Assembly: GCF_051859125.1 (NCBI RefSeq)
Contig: NZ_JBHYGG010000223.1
Coordinates: 49,828-113,827, forward strand
Origin: Gemmata sp051859125
GTDB taxonomy: Bacteria; Planctomycetota; Planctomycetia; Gemmatales; Gemmataceae
Direction of reading: 5' to 3'
DNA length: 64,000 nt
The notes beneath the pieces are model-generated. The model saw nothing but the letters and a program-made list of their open reading frames with translations. It ran no database searches and was not told the origin of the DNA. A program made the position numbers and the translations under genes. Below, piece after piece: positions 1 to 8,519 of this stretch. The stretch's first letter is position 1. The number at the start of each line of letters is the position of its first letter.

Positions 1-37
1 GCGTCGCATCGTGCGTGACTCCTGACCACACCGGTGG

Positions 38-511
38 TTACACCCCGAGCGCCTTGCGCTTCTCGGCGATGAACGGCACGTGGTGCGTGAGGTGGTTGGT
101 CGCCATCTGGATCACCTTCTCCAGCGTCATCAGGCCGCGCTTGTTGTGACACCCGACGAGTTGAAGCTGCTCGGGCGTGAGGCCGCGGATGATGCGGGCC
201 ATGTGCCGCCGCAAGCTCTCCACGACGGCCAGTTCTTCTTCAACGTCGCGGTCGTGGTAGTTCATTTCCTTGGCGTACAACTCTTCGTCGGCGACGAGCA
301 GCAGCGGCACGTCGCTGGTGTAGGCGAGGATCCGCTTCATGCGGTCGATGAGGATCGGGTCGAAGTCGGCGAGGTGCGCGACGACTTCGAGCGTGCTCCA
401 CTTGCCCGGGATCGGCCGGGCGACGAGTTGTTCGCGGGTCATCCCCGCGACGGCGGAGCGGAGCGCGGCGGCCCCGGCAAGGTAGTTGTCGGCGAGTTCG
501 GTGGGGGTCAT
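38..511 (-). CDS. DinB-family protein
   Basis: A 157-residue protein with the helical-bundle pattern of the DinB/YfiT superfamily. It has an early hydrophobic helix followed by a WSTLEVVAHLADFD segment, a histidine in the second helix and a closing TNHLTHHVPFIAEKR helix. In this family three histidines usually bind a metal ion; the His in VAHLADF and those in NHLTHH fit that role. Members act as thiol-dependent transferases or are of unknown function, so no substrate is assigned. It is transcribed leftward and no gene overlaps it. The next gene upstream, also on the minus strand, is 400 bases away across an inverted repeat, so it is probably its own transcription unit. Confidence 0.85.
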   Translation of the reverse strand: MTPTELADNYLAGAAALRSAVAGMTREQLVARPIPGKWSTLEVVAHLADFDPILIDRMKRILAYTSDVPLLLVADEELYAKEMNYHDRDVEEELAVVESLRRHMARIIRGLTPEQLQLVGCHNKRGLMTLEKVIQMATNHLTHHVPFIAEKRKALGV

Positions 512-595
512 GGAGTGCGGAGTGTTGGGAGTGTTAAAGCGAGTTGAGTGTCGGTGTCCGAAGGGGCCGCGTGGTTGGTGTGTAGCTTTCGCGGT

Positions 596-778
596 CGCCC
601 CTCACCCGCGACTCGCAGAGCCTCGTCGCGACCTCTCCCCGTCGGAACGGGGCGAGGTGGGGCGCGCCGGATTTCTCGCATGCTGTGCGAGAGGGTGAAG
701 CAACGATCAGGACCAGTCACCCCACCTCGCCCCGTTCCGACGGGGAGAGGTCGCCGCGCTTCGCGGCGGGTGAGGGGC
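596..778. repeat. Long imperfect palindrome, CTCACCC...GGGTGAG family
   Basis: Two arms of roughly 55-60 bases face each other. The left arm runs from about 597 (CCCCTCACCCGCGACTCGC) to about 663 and the right arm from about 720 to 777, ending GGCGGGTGAGGGG. The shared core is the reverse complement of ACCTCGCCCCGTTCCGACGG. It fills most of the 400-base gap between the DinB gene and the ABC ATPase. The very end of the window (63948-64000) carries one more arm of the same family, so it is dispersed rather than local. Confidence 0.8.
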
Positions 779-915
779 AACCACGCACTCCGCTCACCCG
801 ACACGGTAACACATTCCCTACCGATTCTAAGTGTTTAGTGCCGCGAGTTCATCCCCGCCCGGTACTCTCGCACCCGGTTGGGTTGCACTCCAGACGAATC
901 AACACTCCCAACGTC

Positions 916-2124
916 CTATGCCCGCAACTTGACCCGCAGGTACGCGACCTGGCGCAGCCGGACCTCGTCGGGCGCGTCCGGGTCGAACTCGAGCGGGGCG
1001 TGGGTGCGGGCGACGTGCTTGAGGAACTCGAACGCCCGCCGCCGCAGGACCGCGTCGCGGCGCTCCAGCGCTTCGAGGAGCGCCGGAATCGCGCGCTCGC
1101 CGCGGTTGTTCAACTCGACCATCCCGGCCCGCAGCGTGCGGTCGTCCATGAGTTGCTCGACGGCGACCCGGAGCCGCTCGGCCTCCAAGATCGCGCCGGC
1201 GGTGCCGCCGAGCGGCGCGAGCAGCCCGCCGGCCGGGGGCGGCGTGTGCGACGGGAACCGCAGCACGTCCGGCTCCGCCTCGGGCTCGGTGAGCGTGGCC
1301 GTTGCGGTCGTGGCGGGCGCGGGTTCGGTCTCGCCGTCGAGCACGCGGTTGCGGCTCGCGAAGTGGCGGGTGAACCCGTCCTCCTCGAAGCTGCGGCCCA
1401 GGTACGCCTTGATCGCGATCTCGTCGTTCACCAGTTGGTGCGGCGTGCCCTTCGTAACGACGAGCCCGTCGGTGATGAGGTACACGCGGTCGGCGGTGCG
1501 GAACACCTCGCGGACGTTGTGGTCGGTGATGAGGATGCCGATCCCCGAGTCGGCCAGCTCGCGGATGTTCTTGCGGATGTCCTCGGTGGTGATCGGGTCG
1601 ACGGCCGCGAACGGCTCGTCGAGCAGGATCAGGAGCGGCTCGCACACGAGGCACCGGGCGATCTCGAGCCGCCGCTTCTCGCCGCCCGAGCACCGGGCCG
1701 CGACGTTCTTGCGGACGTGGTCGAGCTTGAACCGCTTCAGGGCCGCGTCGGTCCGGTCCCACCGCTCGGTGCGGGTGAGCTTGCGGCCCAGGCTCCGGCT
1801 CCGGGGCAGGGCCTCGAGGATCGCGAGCAGGTTCTTCTCGACGCTCAGCTTGCGGAACACGCTCGGCTCTTGCGACAGGTAGCCCATGCCGCGGCGGGCG
1901 CGCTGGAACATCGGGAGCTGCGTCACGTCCTCGTTGTTGAACGTGACGGTGCCGGCGTTGGGCACGATCTGGCCGGTGGCCATGCGGAAGCTCGTCGTCT
2001 TGCCGGCCCCGTTCGGGCCGAGCAGGCCGACGACCTCGCCGGGGTTGACGTCGAACGAGACCCCCTTCACGACCTTGCGGCGGCCGTAGATCTTCTGTAG
2101 CCCGTTGACTTCCAGTAGCGGCAT
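916..2124 (-). CDS. LptB-like ABC transporter ATP-binding protein with C-terminal extension
   Basis: ATPase subunit of the LptB type, which powers lipopolysaccharide export to the outer membrane. Visible motifs are Walker A GPNGAGKT (residues 36-43), signature CSGGEKRR (145-152), Walker B LLILLDEP (164-171) and switch His in ITDHN (199-203). The ABC domain ends near residue 245, the usual LptB length of about 240. The protein continues for a further 155 residues, which include an Ala/Glu-rich linker and a HEAT-like helical tail (ERAIPALLEALERRDAVLRR). The start at 2124 is chosen because GGGAGG lies four bases upstream; the frame stays open further upstream into a palindromic repeat and is unlikely to be coding there. 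No LptF/G or LptA gene is adjacent. Confidence 0.88.
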   Translation of the reverse strand: MPLLEVNGLQKIYGRRKVVKGVSFDVNPGEVVGLLGPNGAGKTTSFRMATGQIVPNAGTVTFNNEDVTQLPMFQRARRGMGYLSQEPSVFRKLSVEKNLLAILEALPRSRSLGRKLTRTERWDRTDAALKRFKLDHVRKNVAARCSGGEKRRLEIARCLVCEPLLILLDEPFAAVDPITTEDIRKNIRELADSGIGILITDHNVREVFRTADRVYLITDGLVVTKGTPHQLVNDEIAIKAYLGRSFEEDGFTRHFASRNRVLDGETEPAPATTATATLTEPEAEPDVLRFPSHTPPPAGGLLAPLGGTAGAILEAERLRVAVEQLMDDRTLRAGMVELNNRGERAIPALLEALERRDAVLRRRAFEFLKHVARTHAPLEFDPDAPDEVRLRQVAYLRVKLRA

Positions 2125-2224
2125 GCGGCCTCCCTGCCTTCCGGGTGCGGCCCGCTGATTACCCGATCGGCCGCCGCGACGCAATGGAGAGGTGAAGTGA
2201 CTGGGCCGTGTGCCTGTGGGTTTG

Positions 2225-2299
2225 GGCGAGCGGGGGACGAAAGTCCCCCGGTGGATGAGAATCGCGATTCCACCGGGGGACTTACGTCCCCCGCTCGCC
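2225..2299. repeat. GGCGAGCGGGGG-type palindromic element (copy 1)
   Basis: Outer arms GGCGAGCGGGGGACG (2225-2239) and CGTCCCCCGCTCGCC (2285-2299) are exact reverse complements. Inside lie CCGGTGGA and TCCACCGG, a second inverted pair. The element sits between divergent genes, upstream of both the ABC ATPase and the small secreted protein, so it cannot serve as a terminator for either. Confidence 0.85.
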
Positions 2300-2431
2300 A
2301 AGATGCCCAACACAAGAGGCACACCCAATTGAGACGGTGCTGAGAATTTCCCTTGTGTTTTCGACCGCTATCGGTATCGTTCCCCCCTTCCGGTGCCGCG
2401 GGGACGGCCCCGGGGTCCGAGGGGGACGTTC

Positions 2432-2704
2432 ATGGCGATGCGTAAGTGTCTGTTGGGTCTGGGGCTGGTTCTGGGGATGGCGAACGTGGCCGGTGCGACG
2501 CCGCCGGTGAGCCCGATGGTCGAGGGCCGCGAGCCGAACCCGGTCGCCCGCGAGTTCTACGAGACCGAGAGCGTGTCGTTCGGGTACGTCGCCGACGCGG
2601 CCCCGGACGCGATCGGGGCCGGGTGGTGGGCGAGCCGCGCCTCGTGGGAGACGCTGCTGAACAAGCTGACGATGCCGCTCGGCACGGTCGAACTGTGGGA
2701 CTGA
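2432..2704 (+). CDS. Small putative secreted protein
   Basis: A 90-residue protein of unknown function. The N-terminus MAMRKCLLGLGLVLGMANVAGA is a typical signal peptide (basic start, hydrophobic core, AxA-like cleavage site). The mature part is about 68 residues with two Trp in GWWASRASW and no cysteine. The start at 2432 is preferred because a GAGGGGG ribosome-binding site is six bases upstream; the same frame also opens at 2393, but that would put residues ahead of the signal peptide. No family is recognised. It is followed by half of a palindromic repeat and then the convergent metallopeptidase gene. Confidence 0.7.
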   Translation: MAMRKCLLGLGLVLGMANVAGATPPVSPMVEGREPNPVAREFYETESVSFGYVADAAPDAIGAGWWASRASWETLLNKLTMPLGTVELWD

Positions 2705-2713
2705 GTTGGTTTT

Positions 2714-2740
2714 GGCGAGCGGGGGGCGTGAGCCCCCCGA
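2714..2740. repeat. Half copy of the GGCGAGCGGGGG element
   Basis: A single arm (GGCGAGCGGGGGGCGTGAGC followed by CCCCCCGA) with its own internal hairpin GGGGGGC-GTGA-GCCCCCC. It has no partner arm. It lies just after the stop of the small secreted protein and before the 3' end of the convergent metallopeptidase gene. Confidence 0.75.
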
Positions 2741-2766
2741 AGTGTTGCGCACCGGCAATTATTCGC

Positions 2767-3558
2767 TCACGGCTTCGCCGCGGGCCGCTCGACCTTCTCG
2801 ACGGCGGCCCAGTAGTCGGTGCCGGCGTGCAGCGAGAACCCGACCAGCACCTCCCGCATCCGCTCCACCTTCAGCCGGCTGTACTTGTCCTTCTCCACCC
2901 GCGCCGCGACCGCGGTCGGCTCGACCATCATGTGCGCGAACACCTCGGCCTTGTCCTCTTCCACGCCCGACGCCGCGTAGCGGTTCATGAACCCCGGGTC
3001 GTCCTTGCCGGTCGTGGTAACGGTCGGGTCGTTCTGCACCTTCGCGCCGCCGGGGCCGTACTTGAACCCGGGCGGGTTCAGCCGCGTCCACCGCTCGTCC
3101 TCGTACAGGCGGCCGTCGTCCTTCAGGTCGACGAAGTGGAAGAACTCGTGGTGGATCACCTTGCGAACGTACAGGTCGTCGTGGCGGCCGCGGGTGACGT
3201 CGAGGTACAGCGTGTCGTGCTCGAAGTCGGGGATCGCGGTGCGGTTCTGGCCGGCGAACGACAGGTTCTTGCAGAACACGACCGACTTCACCCCCGCCTT
3301 CTTCACCAACTCGGGCGGGTACAGCGACCACTCGAACGCGAAGATCGTCGCGTAGGACGCGGCGTCCCTGCGGTCCGCCTCGGCCCCGTCGATGGTCCCG
3401 TGCGTCGTCTTCACCGGGAAGACCGGGGCACGGGTCACGACCTCCAGGTCGTACTTCCGGGCAAGTTTTACCAGATCGGTTTCGGCGGGCCTGGGCTGCG
3501 CCGCGGTCAGTCCCGGCACGAGCGCGACAAGCAGAACGGGCGTCAGTGTTCGGAACAT
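2767..3558 (-). CDS. Secreted putative zinc metallopeptidase
   Basis: A 263-residue protein whose first 21 residues (MFRTLTPVLLVALVPGLTAA) form a signal peptide. The HExxH zinc motif is present as H137-E138-F-F-H141 (in VIHHEFFHF). A downstream EEDKAEVFAHMM segment could supply a third ligand glutamate, as in the 'putative zinc-binding metallopeptidase' family found in planctomycetes and Bacteroidota. Substrate is unknown; activity in the periplasm or outside is inferred from the signal peptide. The ATG at 3558 is chosen over an upstream GTG at 3582 because only the ATG starts directly at the signal peptide. It lies 20 bases behind the epimerase gene and probably shares its transcript. Confidence 0.8.
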   Translation of the reverse strand: MFRTLTPVLLVALVPGLTAAQPRPAETDLVKLARKYDLEVVTRAPVFPVKTTHGTIDGAEADRRDAASYATIFAFEWSLYPPELVKKAGVKSVVFCKNLSFAGQNRTAIPDFEHDTLYLDVTRGRHDDLYVRKVIHHEFFHFVDLKDDGRLYEDERWTRLNPPGFKYGPGGAKVQNDPTVTTTGKDDPGFMNRYAASGVEEDKAEVFAHMMVEPTAVAARVEKDKYSRLKVERMREVLVGFSLHAGTDYWAAVEKVERPAAKP

Positions 3559-3578
3559 GGCGCGTGCGGGTTGTGTGG

Positions 3579-4979
3579 TCACCGGCCCAGCAGAAAACGC
3601 AGGGCCCGCGGCAATTCACTGTGGTCGAAGGCGAGTCCGGTGTCGAGTAGCTTTTTTGGTGAAGTTCGCAGGCTCGCCAGGAGGCCGTCGTCCGCGATCC
3701 CTCCAAACATCAACCTCAACGCGACCCGCGGGAGCCGCAGAACCGCGGGCCTCCGCAGGACCGCTCCGAGCGCCTTCGTGAACTCGCGGTTCGTGACCGG
3801 ATTCGGCGAACACCCGTTGACCGGCCCGCTCACGCTCTCGGTCATGAGGCAGTGGTGCAACGCGCCCACAAGGTCGCCGATGGTGACCCACGGCACCCAC
3901 TGAGTCCCCGACCCGAGGACCGCACCCGCACCGGCCCGGAACGCCGGGAGTTGCTTCCCGAGCGCCCCGTCGCGGGGGCTGAGGACGACGCCGATCCGCA
4001 TGTTCGCGGTCCGCACGCCGGCGTCGCGGGCCGGGTGCGTCGCCTCCTCCCACTCCTTGCACACGTCGGGGAAGTAGCCCTCACCGGCCGCGGAGTCTTC
4101 GGTCAATACCTCGTCGCCGCGGGAGCCGTAGAAGCCGACCGCAGACGCGCAGACGAACGCCTTCGGCCGCGAGGCCGCGGGCAGGGCGGCGATCGCCGTC
4201 GCGAGGTGGCGCGTCGGCACGGTGCGGCTCTCGCGGATCTTCTGCTTCTTCTCCTCGTTCCACCGTCCAGATGCGACGTTGTCCCCCGCGAGGTGAATCA
4301 CCGCGTCGACGCCGTCCAGCGCGGCCGGGTCGAGCGGCCCCGACGGGTTCCACTTCACCCACTTCGTCCCGTCGTCGAACTTTGGCGTGGTGCTCCCGCT
4401 GACGAGCCGCACGACGCGGTGCCCGCCCGTGAGGAGGAACGGCACGAGGTCCGAGCCGACGAGCCCGCGCGAGCCGGTGATCGCGACCGTGAGCCGCGGG
4501 CGGTCGCGGTACAGGTTGTGCCGCCGCAGGTCGCTCGCGGTGACGGCGTGGCGGTACGCGAACATCGCTCCGAGCCGCCGCCCCACCATCCCGCCGCCGA
4601 ACGCGCTGCCGACCGACCCGAGCGGCACGCGGTAGGTGATGTGGTCTTCGAGGAACGACGCGTTCGGCCCGTCGGGGATGCAGCGGTGCGTGTGGTTCCA
4701 GAACGCGAACGGCCCCTTCACCTGCCGGTCCTGGAACTGGCGGCCGGGTTGGAAGTCGTACAACTCCGCGACCCACGCCGCCGTCACCGGGCCGAACAGA
4801 GCGGTCCGCATCTCGACGCGGTGCCCGTCGGTGCCGAACGCGCCGTGACTGGCGGTCTGCTCGACGTGCTCCCACGGCGGCTGCAACCGCTGGAACGCGA
4901 GCGGGCGGCCGTGCCAGGCGTACAATTCATCCGCCGACACGGGCATCGGGGACCGCAGCGTGAACGTGGCGTCGGACAT
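3579..4979 (-). CDS. SRPBCC-domain / NAD-dependent epimerase fusion (TIGR01777-type)
   Basis: A 466-residue fusion. Residues 1 to about 155 look like an SRPBCC (START-like) ligand-binding domain. From about 165 a Rossmann-fold sugar-epimerase-like domain starts with the NAD(P) motif GSRGLVG. The YGSRGDE and AGDNVASGRW segments and a C-terminal DUF1731-like end (LRLMFGGIADDGLLASLRTS) are typical of TIGR01777 proteins (YfcH-like). Many members lack this N-terminal domain, but the fused form occurs widely. The reaction is not known. The start at 4979 gives the expected first residues MSDATFTLRSP; the open frame reaches much further upstream but there runs antisense to the ammonia-lyase gene. Confidence 0.85.
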   Translation of the reverse strand: MSDATFTLRSPMPVSADELYAWHGRPLAFQRLQPPWEHVEQTASHGAFGTDGHRVEMRTALFGPVTAAWVAELYDFQPGRQFQDRQVKGPFAFWNHTHRCIPDGPNASFLEDHITYRVPLGSVGSAFGGGMVGRRLGAMFAYRHAVTASDLRRHNLYRDRPRLTVAITGSRGLVGSDLVPFLLTGGHRVVRLVSGSTTPKFDDGTKWVKWNPSGPLDPAALDGVDAVIHLAGDNVASGRWNEEKKQKIRESRTVPTRHLATAIAALPAASRPKAFVCASAVGFYGSRGDEVLTEDSAAGEGYFPDVCKEWEEATHPARDAGVRTANMRIGVVLSPRDGALGKQLPAFRAGAGAVLGSGTQWVPWVTIGDLVGALHHCLMTESVSGPVNGCSPNPVTNREFTKALGAVLRRPAVLRLPRVALRLMFGGIADDGLLASLRTSPKKLLDTGLAFDHSELPRALRFLLGR

Positions 4980-5000
4980 GGTGCAACCCGTGGTGGTATT

Positions 5001-5064
5001 GGCGAGCGGGGAGCGGGAGCGACCGGAGTGACGTTGCTCCGGTCGCTCACGCTCCCGGCTCGCC
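5001..5064. repeat. GGCGAGCGGGGAGCGGG palindromic element (copy 2, diverged)
   Basis: Arms GGCGAGCGGGGAGCGGGAGC and GCTCACGCTCCCGGCTCGCC enclose a short spacer; the inner parts GAGCGACCGGAG/CTCCGGTCGCTC also pair. It lies in the 102-base gap between the divergent starts of the epimerase fusion and hutH, in the space where both promoters should be. Confidence 0.8.
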
Positions 5065-5081
5065 CAAATCAGGTAACCGCA

Positions 5082-6572
5082 ATGCCGCCGCCCCGCATCA
5101 CCGTCCGCACCTTGCACGCCGACCTCGCGGCGAGCGCCGCGTACTTCCGCTCCGACACGTCGGCGGTCGAGGCGAGTCGCGCGCGGGTCGAGGCGGCGAC
5201 CGCCGACGGCCGCGCGCACTACGGCATCAACACCGGCTTCGGCGTCCTCGCGAACAAGCGCGTCCCGGACCTCCAGCTCCACCTGCTCCAGCGGAACCTG
5301 CTGCTCAGTCACGCCGTCGGCGTCGGCGAACCCGTGCCGCCCGAAATCACCCGCGTCATGCTGCGGGCGAAGGTCCACGGGCTCGGGCTCGGCTACTCCG
5401 GCGTGTCGCTGCCAACGTTCCGCCGGCTCCTCGACTTCGACGAACGCGGGTTGGTGCCGGTGGTCCCCAGTCGAGGCAGCGTCGGGGCGAGCGGCGATCT
5501 CGCGCCACTCGCGCACCTGTGCCTGCCGCTCATCGGCCACGGCGAGTTCTGGAACGACGCCCGCACCGCACCCGTCCCCGCGGCCGACGTGCTTCGAGCG
5601 CACGACCTGCCGCCGCTCGAACTCGGCGCGAAGGATGGCCTCGCGCTCATCAACGGCACCCAGCTCATGAGCGGGTACGGGGCGTTCGTTCTGGAGAAGT
5701 GTACGCGGTTCGTCGACCTGTTCGACCTGAGTGCCGCGATGTCGCTCGAAGCGCTCCAGGGGAGCATCCGGCCGTTCGACCCCCGCATCCACGCCGTCCG
5801 CCCGCACCCCGGGCACGGCGTTGTTGCAGCGAACGTGCGGCGGCTGCTGGAGGCGAGCGAGATCCTCGAAGCGCACCGGAACTGCGGGAAGGTGCAGGAC
5901 CCGTACTGCCTGCGGTGCGTGCCGCAGGTCCACGGCGCGAGCCGCGACGCGCTCGGGTACGCGATCGGCGTGCTCGAAACCGAGCTGAACGGCGTCACCG
6001 ACAACCCGCTCGTGTTCGACAACGGCGACATCGTCAGCGGCGGGAACTTTCACGGCCAGCCGCTCGCACTCGCACTCGACTTCGCCGCGATCGCGCTGGC
6101 GGAACTGGCGAGCATCTCCGAGCGCCGCATCTACCTGCTGCTCGAAGGCCACGACGGGCTGCCGAAGTTGCTGATGCGCGAGACCGGGCTGAACTCGGGG
6201 TTCATGATCCCGCAGTACACGGCCGCGGCGCTCGTGAGCGAGAACAAGGGGCTGTGCCACCCGGCGAGCGTCGACTCGATCCCCACGAGCCTCGGCCAGG
6301 AGGACCACGTCAGCATGGGGAGCATCTCGGCGGTGAAGCTGCTGCGGGTGTTCGACAACGTCGAGACGGTACTCGCCATCGAGGTGCTGACCGCGGCGCA
6401 GGCGCTCGACTACCGCCTGCCGCTGCGGCCCGGCCGCGGGGTCGAGGCGGCGCACCGCGTGGTCCGCGCCGCGTGCCCGCACCACGAGGTCGACTACCTG
6501 TTCCGCGACGACCTGGAGAAGGCGTTCGCGCTGGTCCGCGGCCGCGAACTGCTCGACGCCGCCGGGTTCTAA
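5082..6572 (+). CDS. hutH: Histidine ammonia-lyase
   Basis: Converts L-histidine to urocanate and ammonia, the first step of histidine degradation, in the cytoplasm. The 496-residue length fits the family. Key features are the Ala136-Ser137-Gly138 triad within RGSVGASGDLAPL, which cyclises to the MIO electrophile; YGINTGFG near the N-terminus; FHGQPLALALD; and QYTAAALVSENK. These agree with HAL rather than phenylalanine ammonia-lyase, although related tyrosine aminomutases share the core. None of hutU, hutI or hutG is in the window, so the pathway must be completed elsewhere or the enzyme acts alone. Its stop codon overlaps the stop of the convergent WD40 gene. Confidence 0.93.
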   Translation: MPPPRITVRTLHADLAASAAYFRSDTSAVEASRARVEAATADGRAHYGINTGFGVLANKRVPDLQLHLLQRNLLLSHAVGVGEPVPPEITRVMLRAKVHGLGLGYSGVSLPTFRRLLDFDERGLVPVVPSRGSVGASGDLAPLAHLCLPLIGHGEFWNDARTAPVPAADVLRAHDLPPLELGAKDGLALINGTQLMSGYGAFVLEKCTRFVDLFDLSAAMSLEALQGSIRPFDPRIHAVRPHPGHGVVAANVRRLLEASEILEAHRNCGKVQDPYCLRCVPQVHGASRDALGYAIGVLETELNGVTDNPLVFDNGDIVSGGNFHGQPLALALDFAAIALAELASISERRIYLLLEGHDGLPKLLMRETGLNSGFMIPQYTAAALVSENKGLCHPASVDSIPTSLGQEDHVSMGSISAVKLLRVFDNVETVLAIEVLTAAQALDYRLPLRPGRGVEAAHRVVRAACPHHEVDYLFRDDLEKAFALVRGRELLDAAGF

Positions 6573-7582
6573 GCGTCCACGTCCCAGAGCACGACCTGCC
6601 CCTTCTCGCCGCCGGCCGCGGCCACGTTCCCGTCCGGGCTGAACGCGACCGACCGGGCGCGGCCGATGTTCCAGTCGAACGTGCGGGCGACCGCCCAGTT
6701 CGCGTCGCGGTCGCGGAACCGCACCGTCCCGTCGTTACTCCCCACCGCGAGGTAGCGGCCCGACGGGTGGAACGCCATCGCCGTCAGCTCCATCCGGTTC
6801 GTGCGGCGGAACGTGAACGCCTTCGTGGGGTCGGCCAGGCGGCGGAGGGACACGGAGAACAATGTCAGGGACGCGAACCACTCCCCGTCGGCGGAAATGT
6901 CGAGAGTACCGGCAGGTCCGTCGTCGCCCACGAAGCGGGTCTCGTCCAGCAGCTCGCCGTCGGCGACCGACCGCGTGCGGAGATAGGTCTCCTCCGGGCT
7001 GATGAGGCTGGTGTGGTTCGAGTCGGCGTACCGGGCCGACAGGTACTCGACCGTCGCGAACCGCTTCCCGCCGGGTAGGAACGCCAGCCCGCCGATTCCG
7101 CCCTGGCCCGAGTAGCTGGTTTTGCCGCTCCACGGCGTCTGCTCCCACCGCACAGGGCCGAGGCCCGTTGCCGTTAATTCGAGGGCGACCCGGCGACTCG
7201 GCGCGGTGGTGACGGTGGAGTCGTGAACCACCACGCAATCCCCGCCGGGTGCGACCGCGATCACGCCGATCACGCGGTTCTGGCCGAACGCCGTGGGCTC
7301 GGCCGCCGCCCCCGTTCGAGTGTCCACCGCGAGGAGCCCCCCGTACCCGCCGTTGACCAGCATCCAGCGGCCGCTTGGGTCGAACTGCACCTGCTTCGCG
7401 GTCGCGCCGGGCAGGGGCGGGCCGCAAGTGGCAAGGGCTCCCGTGGACACGTCGAGCAACTGCACGACCGAGTCCACCCGCTCGCGGGAAACTTTGACCG
7501 TCTTGACGAGCGCCAGCCGCGTGCCGTCGGGGGTGAACGTCAGCACCTCAACTGGCTTCTTCTGCGTGCTGAAGACTCGCAC
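6569..7582 (-). CDS. WD40 repeat protein (tandem copy A)
   Basis: A 337-residue beta-propeller-type protein built from WD40-like blades, seen as repeated FxPDGxxxAxG ... VxLWD units (LTFTPDGTRLALV, VAFSPDGNVAAAG, VVLWDVD). No catalytic domain is fused; such proteins usually act as interaction scaffolds. The start is the GTG at 7582, preceded by GGAGG at a normal distance. The final 50 residues are almost identical to those of the adjacent gene at 7600-8502, which suggests recent duplication or gene conversion. It follows that gene by 17 bases and so probably ends a three-gene operon (esterase, WD40, WD40). Confidence 0.82.
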   Translation of the reverse strand: MRVFSTQKKPVEVLTFTPDGTRLALVKTVKVSRERVDSVVQLLDVSTGALATCGPPLPGATAKQVQFDPSGRWMLVNGGYGGLLAVDTRTGAAAEPTAFGQNRVIGVIAVAPGGDCVVVHDSTVTTAPSRRVALELTATGLGPVRWEQTPWSGKTSYSGQGGIGGLAFLPGGKRFATVEYLSARYADSNHTSLISPEETYLRTRSVADGELLDETRFVGDDGPAGTLDISADGEWFASLTLFSVSLRRLADPTKAFTFRRTNRMELTAMAFHPSGRYLAVGSNDGTVRFRDRDANWAVARTFDWNIGRARSVAFSPDGNVAAAGGEKGQVVLWDVDA

Positions 7583-7599
7583 GGGCGGCCTCCGGTCCC

Positions 7600-8502
7600 T
7601 TACTCGTCCACGTCCCAGAGCACGACCTGACCCTTCTCGCCGCCGGCCGCGGCGACGTTCCCGTCCGGGCTGAACGCGACCGACTTCAGCCCGCGGACCT
7701 GCCAGTCGAAGGTCCTGGCGACCGCCCAGTTCGCGTCGCGGTCGTGGAACCGCACCGTGGTGTCGCCGCTCGCCACCGCGAGGAACCGGCCCGCCGGGTG
7801 GAACGCGATGCCGGTGACCGGCTTCTTGCTCGCGTTCGGAACCTTCACGAACCGCGTGACGTCGGCACCCTCGTGGACGATCACGAACTTCTCGGCCGCG
7901 TACGCGACCCACGCTCCGTCCGGCGAAACACTGGGTTGGTTCCCGACTTCGCCGGTGGACGGTGCCGAGTGCAACACGAGGCCGCTCTCGGCGGCCCGCA
8001 CCCGCACCAGGACCTGCCACTCGTTCCGCGTCCCCCTCACAAAGTGTCGCTCGATCGTGACGAACCGCTTGCCGTCGGGGTAGAAGTCCAGTCCTTCGAG
8101 AATGTCGGGGCTCAGCGACTTCGTCCACTTCCGGGGGCCGAGTCCCTTCGCGGTGAGGTCGAACGCACCGATCCGGCCGCCGGCCGCCAGCACCAGCCCG
8201 GTCGGTGAGACGGCCACGAGATTGGAGTCGAACTTGGCGGTCTCCTGGAAGCCCCAGGTCCGGGCGTTGAAGACCCGAACGCCGCCGTTGTACCCGACGC
8301 CGAGCAGCAGGTGCCGCCCCTTTGGGTCGAACCGCAGGCTGCCTGGCAGGGCGGCCCAGTAGACCATCTCCGCCGAATCGACGGTGCCGGCGGCCACGTC
8401 CCACAGGTCGAGGCGGAGGTACGTGCCCGCTGCCAGCGTCCTGCCGTCGGGGCTGAACGCCAGTACCGTGACCCGCCCGCTCTTGCCCTTGAGAAGTCGC
8501 AC
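7600..8502 (-). CDS. WD40 repeat protein (tandem copy B)
   Basis: A 300-residue WD40 protein, opening VRLLKGKSGRVTVLAFSPDG and closing GEKGQVVLWDVDE. It starts at a GTG (8502) with a CGGAGAG ribosome-binding site. Like copy A, it begins directly with a blade and has no signal peptide, so a cytoplasmic location is likely. The gap to the esterase upstream and to copy A downstream is 17 bases in each case. The N-terminal half differs clearly from copy A while the C-terminal 50 residues nearly match. Confidence 0.82.
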   Translation of the reverse strand: MRLLKGKSGRVTVLAFSPDGRTLAAGTYLRLDLWDVAAGTVDSAEMVYWAALPGSLRFDPKGRHLLLGVGYNGGVRVFNARTWGFQETAKFDSNLVAVSPTGLVLAAGGRIGAFDLTAKGLGPRKWTKSLSPDILEGLDFYPDGKRFVTIERHFVRGTRNEWQVLVRVRAAESGLVLHSAPSTGEVGNQPSVSPDGAWVAYAAEKFVIVHEGADVTRFVKVPNASKKPVTGIAFHPAGRFLAVASGDTTVRFHDRDANWAVARTFDWQVRGLKSVAFSPDGNVAAAGGEKGQVVLWDVDE

Positions 8503-8519
8503 GGCCGCTCTCCGGTGCG

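Noticed and set aside
3579..6485. Very long minus-strand open frame covering hutH antisense
   Set aside because: Only the part from 4979 leftward has family features; the rest is the antisense of the histidine ammonia-lyase and reflects GC-rich codon structure.
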